In this document: positions 60,490 through 64,000 of the stretch, one piece after another | How the letters are laid out: every line of letters begins with the position of its first letter | Position numbering within the stretch: position 1 is the first letter of the stretch | DNA from: DAOUAG01 sp034432935 | GTDB lineage: Bacteria > Chloroflexota > Dehalococcoidia > SM23-28-2 > RBG-16-64-32 | Direction: 5' to 3' | Assembly: GCA_034432935.1 (NCBI GenBank) | Contig: DAOUBD010000005.1 | Location: 1-64,000, forward strand | Length of the DNA: 64,000 bases | Notes under the pieces: model-generated | Seen by the model: only the letters and a program-made list of their open reading frames with translations | What the model was told of the DNA's origin: nothing | Databases searched by the model: none | Position numbers and translations under genes: made by a program

Positions 60490-61020
60490 TTGAGCAAGTG
60501 GTGGGTCGTTCTGGCGCTAAGCGCTGCTATCCTGCTGACCGCGGCAGCCTGTTCCAGCGGTGGCTCCAACGGCAGCCCGGGCGCCTCTAGGGCTGCGAAC
60601 GGCGGAGCTGCGGGAGGGCAGCAGGCCAGCGAGAACTCCGGCTCCGCGCCCGGCCAGCCACCGGGTGTGAAGCTGTGCGAGGTGGGCGAGTCAGGAGAGC
60701 AGAGCGAAAGCGGCGAGTCCGCCGGACAAGAGGCGGCCGAGACCAAGATCCCCTGTATCACCATCGATGTCAGCGACCAGGCCGTTACCTTGGGCGCGCC
60801 CTTGGTGAATCAGGGCCCCCTAGAGCTCATCATCAACAACCTGGGCTCCACTGAGCACACCATCGTGATATCAGGGCCCATTCAGGGGAACACCGGGCCC
60901 ATCAAGCCGGGGCAGACAGCGCGCTTGAGGGGCCGGATAGCCACCGGCGACTATGACATCTATAGCGTGAAGGGCGATCAGAAGGAGGCTGGCCTGGAGG
61001 CCACGCTGAAGGTGCAGTAG
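60490..61020 (+). CDS. Cupredoxin-like lipoprotein without a complete copper site
   Basis: Secreted protein of 176 aa from TTG 60490. AAAGGAG sits seven bases upstream, while an in-frame GTG at 60454 has none. The signal peptide ends in a relaxed lipobox (TAAACSSGG), then comes a Gly/Ser/Ala-rich linker (to about 75) and a beta-sandwich domain (about 80-176). The domain has the cupredoxin layout NNLGSTEHTIVI, GPIKPGQTARL, GDYDIYS and a closing strand. Only the first His ligand remains. The expected Cys is Ser, and the later His and Met positions are not kept. Electron transfer by type I copper is therefore unlikely. Confidence 0.72.
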   Translation: MSKWWVVLALSAAILLTAAACSSGGSNGSPGASRAANGGAAGGQQASENSGSAPGQPPGVKLCEVGESGEQSESGESAGQEAAETKIPCITIDVSDQAVTLGAPLVNQGPLELIINNLGSTEHTIVISGPIQGNTGPIKPGQTARLRGRIATGDYDIYSVKGDQKEAGLEATLKVQ

Positions 61021-61030
61021 CCCGCCGGCC

Positions 61031-61837
61031 CTAAGGGGCCGGCGAGGCGGCGGGTGCTAGTCTTATGGGCAGGGGCCCGGAGTTCAGTTCGGCCGCCAGG
61101 ATTCGGGCCTCCTCTAGACCGATGCCGCTGATGACGGCGCTGCCGTTGGTGATGGCCCGCATGATGCGAGGCGCCGCAATGAGCCTACCGTCAAGGAAGA
61201 CCCCGAAGGGGTAGCCGGTAAGGGCCCTCGTCAGCGCCTCCAGAATACGGCTGCCATCGTCGCCAAAGCGCACGACCAGCGATACCGACGGGTCCTCTCG
61301 CACGCTCCAGCCGCTTGGCTGGATGAGGTCCGGGGTCAGGGCCCGCGGCACCCCGTCGTCGTCGATGGCTGCGGGCTGCCACTCCGCCTGGCCCGGGTAC
61401 GTCCCGCCGAAGCAGCGGGCCAACTGCCGGCTGGCCGGGTCGGGGTTGACCAACTGGGGAGGCACGCCGAAGAGGTCGCCCTCAGCTGTCCGGCAGACGA
61501 TGTAGCCGTTGGCATCGATAACGGGGCGGCGGAACTCCAGCATCGCCACCTCCGTCGCCAGGCGCTCAACCACCGCCTGGTCCACGCCCCGAACCCTCAC
61601 CGAAATCCCATCGCTGGACTGCACTTCGACGCCGATCTCGGAGGCTCCGTAGGAGACCAAGCGATCGTTGATAACGCGGGCGGCCTGCTCCAAAACGCCC
61701 TGAGGATCTTGGTCAGGTGGCAGGTCTGAAGGGTTGGCCTGAACTGCAATCTGGACAGCCGGCAACCCGCTGCCGCAGGCCGCTGTGAGGGCGGCCAGAG
61801 CCAGGGCCAGGGCCAAGAAGACGAAACGCCGGCTCAC
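61031..61837 (-). CDS. SecD-like periplasmic-domain lipoprotein
   Basis: Protein of 268 aa with a signal peptide ending LTAACGSG (lipoprotein candidate) and no further membrane helix. The body resembles the extracytoplasmic P1 domain of SecD: VINDRLVSYGASEIGVEV and VRGVDQ at the front, and VFLDGRLIAAPRI, GSAVISGI and LAAELNSGPLPI at the end. SecD normally follows this with membrane helices, which are absent. It overlaps larE by four bases (ATGA). A GC-rich inverted repeat (61024-61043) spans its stop. Function is unknown and the SecD relation is from pattern recognition. Confidence 0.7.
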   Translation of the reverse strand: MSRRFVFLALALALAALTAACGSGLPAVQIAVQANPSDLPPDQDPQGVLEQAARVINDRLVSYGASEIGVEVQSSDGISVRVRGVDQAVVERLATEVAMLEFRRPVIDANGYIVCRTAEGDLFGVPPQLVNPDPASRQLARCFGGTYPGQAEWQPAAIDDDGVPRALTPDLIQPSGWSVREDPSVSLVVRFGDDGSRILEALTRALTGYPFGVFLDGRLIAAPRIMRAITNGSAVISGIGLEEARILAAELNSGPLPIRLAPAASPAP

Positions 61838-62673
61838 CGGGTGGCGCGCCGGAGCGCCTCGTTGAGGGACCCGGTACGGTAGCCCGCTAGGTCCAGGGTG
61901 ACATAAAGGTAGCCGATCTCCTTGAGACGCTCGGCCACCTCGCGTCGCCTGGACATGACGACGCCAGCTCCGTCATCGTCGACTTCGATGCGGGCCACGG
62001 CGTCGCCGGCGGGAAGGACGTGGTGCCTGACCCTCACCTGCCGCACACCGAGGGAGCGCAGGTACTCCTCGGCCCGGCCGATCCGGTCGAGGCTCTCCAC
62101 CGTCACGGGGGTCCCGTAGGGGATGCGAGAGGCGAGGCAGGCCATGGCCGGCTTGTCCCACGTCGGCAGGCCCCGCTGCCGCGAGAGTTCCCGGATTTCG
62201 CTCTTGGTTAGGCCTGCCTCTAGCAGCGGGCTGCGGACGTTGTGCTTCTCCGCTGCGCGCCGCCCCGGCCGGTAGTCCCCCGCATCGTCCAGGTTGCAGC
62301 CGTCCAACACACAGGCGTAGCCCCTCTGGCGGGCGATACGGCCAAGCAGCCCGTACAGGCCATCCTTGCAGTGGTAACAGCGGTCCGGGCCGTTCTTCAC
62401 GTACTCGGGATTGTCCATCTCCGGGGTCTCGATGACCTCGTGGGGGATGCCGATGCGGCGCGCTAGATCCCGAGCCTCTTGGACTTCCCGCTCTGGGACC
62501 GATGGCGAGACGCCGGTGATGGCCAGGGAACGCTGCCCCAGCACCTCTTGGGCGACGGATGCCAGAAAGGCGGAATCGCTGCCCCCAGAGAAGGCCACGA
62601 TGGCCGATGGCATCTCGCCTAGGAGGGTGCGCAGGCGCCGCAGCTTGTCTTGGGCAGATGGTTCGGCGGTCAC
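61834..62673 (-). CDS. larE: LarE-type ATP-dependent sacrificial sulfur transferase
   Basis: PP-loop enzyme that donates cysteine sulfur to build the nickel-pincer nucleotide cofactor of lactate racemase and relatives. It is 279 aa from GTG 62673. The PP-loop is FSGGSDSAFLA (about 28-38), the activation motif NGPDRCYHCK (about 94-103), and the sacrificial Cys is Cys179 in MACLASRIPYG. larB and larC, needed for the cofactor, are not in the window. An upstream in-frame ATG (62748) falls inside a hairpin repeat and is unlikely. A -10 lies seven bases before the GTG, so the mRNA may be leaderless. Confidence 0.88.
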   Translation of the reverse strand: MTAEPSAQDKLRRLRTLLGEMPSAIVAFSGGSDSAFLASVAQEVLGQRSLAITGVSPSVPEREVQEARDLARRIGIPHEVIETPEMDNPEYVKNGPDRCYHCKDGLYGLLGRIARQRGYACVLDGCNLDDAGDYRPGRRAAEKHNVRSPLLEAGLTKSEIRELSRQRGLPTWDKPAMACLASRIPYGTPVTVESLDRIGRAEEYLRSLGVRQVRVRHHVLPAGDAVARIEVDDDGAGVVMSRRREVAERLKEIGYLYVTLDLAGYRTGSLNEALRRATR

Positions 62674-62680
62674 AGCGCTA

Positions 62681-62689
62681 ATGATAGCA
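62681..62689 (-). promoter_or_regulatory. Extended -10 upstream of larE
   Basis: Minus-strand TGCTATCAT (TATCAT at 62681-62686) ends seven bases before the GTG start. No -35 is evident. Confidence 0.45.
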
Positions 62690-62737
62690 CCTGCAGGCGC
62701 GCGGCGGCTGGCCGGCTCATGCCAAGGCCCCCGTAAG

Positions 62738-62822
62738 CCCCCGCTCATGCTGAGGCTCTCGAAGCATGAGCCGTCGTGGCCTTAGGCTCCGCTCGCCCTT
62801 CGAGTGCCTCAGGGCGAGCGGG
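62738..62822 (+). repeat. Hairpin repeat, A and B units
   Basis: Forward copies: A at 62741-62771 (arms CGCTCATGCT and AGCATGAG) and B at 62788-62822 (arms CCGCTCGCCCT and AGGGCGAGCGG). It lies in the 241-base gap between larE and the thiolase gene. A TACAAT box at 62863-62868 further right may belong to the thiolase promoter, with no clear -35. Confidence 0.8.
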
Positions 62823-62914
62823 AAGGGATGTTGCGCCTGATGCCCGCCGCCGGGGCGGCGGATACAATAGGAGGGCGCGATCTGGTTTCGCCGGGCCACT
62901 GGAAGGAGAGACGG

Positions 62915-64000
62915 ATGAGGGATGTAGCTATCGTCGGGGCAGCCATGACCCGTTTCGGGAAGTACCCGGACCGGGGGCTCAAGGACCTGAGCCGGGAGGC
63001 TGTTGAGCAGGCGCTCGCCGCCGCCGGAATGGACAAGCGGGCCCTGGAGGTGGCCATCGTAGGCAACGCTGCCGCGGGGATCATCACCGGCCAAGAGTGC
63101 ATCCGCGCCGAGGTGATCCTGCGGGAGATGGGGATCGACAAGATCCCCATGGTCAACACTGAGAACGCCTGTGCCAGCTCATCAACGGCCCTTCAGTTGG
63201 GCTGGCTGTACGTCGCCTCTGGCATGTATGACGTGGCCCTGGTCTTGGGCGTCGAGAAGATGTACATCGAGGACAAGGCCAAGTCCATGGCGGCCTTCAG
63301 CGCTGGCGTCGACGTGGAGCAACTGCGGCTCATCATGCAGCAGGTCAAGCCGCCATCGGAGCAGGCGGCGGGAGCGGAGAGCGGCGCTGGAAAGTCCCGC
63401 AGCCTCTTTATGGACCTGTACGCCGCCGGCGCCCGCGCCCACATGGCGCGCTATGGGACGACAAAGGAGCAGTTCGCCCGCATCGCCGTGAAGAACCACT
63501 TCAACGGCAGCTTGAATCCCCACGCCCAGTACCGCGAGCGCTACACTCTCGAGGATATCCTGGCTTCCCCCCTGGTGGCGGAGCCGCTGACCCGCCTCAT
63601 GTGCGCTCCCATCGGCGATGGCGCGGCAGCCGCAGTGCTGGCGTGTGCGGAGAAGGCCCGGCAGTTCACCAGCAAGCCGGTCTGGATCCGCGGCTCGGCC
63701 CTCGTCTCAGGCTCCGATAACCCGGCGGCGGATGGAAAGATCAGCGCCCGGGCGGCCCAGAGGGCCTTCGACATGGCCGGCATGACACCGCGGGACGTCA
63801 ACGTCATCGAGCTGCACGACGCCTCGGCGCCGGCGGAGCTCATGCTGTATGAGGAGCTTGGCCTGTGCCCGGAGGGCGAAGGCGGCAGGCTCATCGAGGA
63901 GGGGATCACGGAGCTGGGAGGGACCCTGCCTGTGAACACCAGCGGCGGGCTCATCGCCAAGGGCCACCCCGTCGGCGCCACCGGCGTCGCCCAGGCCTTC
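62915..64000 (+). CDS. Thiolase-family protein, 3' end beyond the window
   Basis: Paralogue of the thiolase at 13087-14226. The 362 visible residues start MRDVAIVGAAMTRFGKYPD. They contain the nucleophile loop TENACASSSTAL (Cys86), an HDASA motif where the paralogue has HDCFA, and near the edge NTSGGLIAKGHPVGATG. AAGGAGA lies upstream of ATG 62915. The missing part should be only about 20-30 residues. A DUF35 partner may follow outside the window, as many of these thiolases have one. Confidence 0.92.
   Translation, partial: MRDVAIVGAAMTRFGKYPDRGLKDLSREAVEQALAAAGMDKRALEVAIVGNAAAGIITGQECIRAEVILREMGIDKIPMVNTENACASSSTALQLGWLYVASGMYDVALVLGVEKMYIEDKAKSMAAFSAGVDVEQLRLIMQQVKPPSEQAAGAESGAGKSRSLFMDLYAAGARAHMARYGTTKEQFARIAVKNHFNGSLNPHAQYRERYTLEDILASPLVAEPLTRLMCAPIGDGAAAAVLACAEKARQFTSKPVWIRGSALVSGSDNPAADGKISARAAQRAFDMAGMTPRDVNVIELHDASAPAELMLYEELGLCPEGEGGRLIEEGITELGGTLPVNTSGGLIAKGHPVGATGVAQAF

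Noticed and set aside
61024..61043. Bidirectional rho-independent terminator between the cupredoxin-like and SecD-like genes
   Set aside because: An eight-base GC-rich inverted repeat is present but no T-tract follows on either strand.
62674..62748. Longer LarE starting at ATG 62748
   Set aside because: The added residues are encoded in a hairpin repeat, and the family length is met from GTG 62673.

Overview
The window is a 64 kb stretch of a high-GC, gene-dense bacterial chromosome. It has no rRNA, tRNA, CRISPR array, transposase or phage gene that I can recognise. Gene content and architecture suggest a Chloroflexota lineage, possibly Dehalococcoidia or SAR202-like. The supporting genes are nickel superoxide dismutase, complex I fragments, a Mo-hydroxylase operon, MarR plus DHA2 efflux, siroheme decarboxylases AhbA/AhbB, the MEP isoprenoid pathway, a SUF operon of the sufBCDSU type, GYD-domain proteins and DUF309. 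This placement is an inference from gene families, not a phylogeny.

Layout. 1-4.5 kb: complex I-like genes nuoB, nuoI and nuoG (nuoG runs off the left edge), split by a divergent Ni-SOD pair (sodN and its protease sodX). 4.5-11.2 kb: an IscS/NifS-type cysteine desulfurase, then a strong sigma70-like promoter driving sufB-sufC-sufD-sufS-sufU. 11.3-21.5 kb: a long minus-strand run of midA-like methyltransferase, FAD, 2Fe-2S and Mo subunits of a xanthine dehydrogenase-family hydroxylase, a DinB/SCP2 fusion, a MocA-like nucleotidyltransferase, a cupin, a DUF35 protein, a thiolase, a metallo-hydrolase and gpsA. 21.6-25.8 kb: marR with a DHA2 exporter, then tungstate-type ABC permease and ATPase genes with no binding protein beside them. 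25.8-30 kb: GDPD-like, DinB-like, ahbB, ahbA and an AidB-type acyl-CoA dehydrogenase.

30-36.6 kb holds the most unusual genes. Two overlapping genes encode membrane proteins with an N-terminal J-like domain lacking HPD, one transmembrane helix and one or two C-terminal FKBP domains. After a phosphotransferase/P-loop kinase fusion come a free GYD protein and a GYD-acyltransferase fusion. A matrixin-like secreted metalloprotease gene follows, broken by a one-base frameshift. 36.8-44.8 kb is the conserved rpsB-tsf-pyrH-frr-uppS-cdsA-dxr-rseP-ispG run (translation, isoprenoid and envelope lipid synthesis). 45-50 kb: fmdB, dtd and the NAD genes nadC, nadB and nadA, apparently with separate promoters. 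50-64 kb: dut, hydrolases, a 2H phosphoesterase, hyuB/hyuA (5-oxoprolinase/hydantoinase type), a PHP protein, DUF2231, a copper-ligand-less cupredoxin-like lipoprotein, a SecD-like lipoprotein overlapping larE, and a second thiolase cut by the right edge.

A two-part hairpin repeat family occupies four intergenic loci between 50.1 and 62.8 kb and brackets hyuBA in inverted orientation. Several genes start at TTG with ideal Shine-Dalgarno spacing. Others have a -10 box only 6-11 bases before the start codon, which suggests leaderless transcripts.
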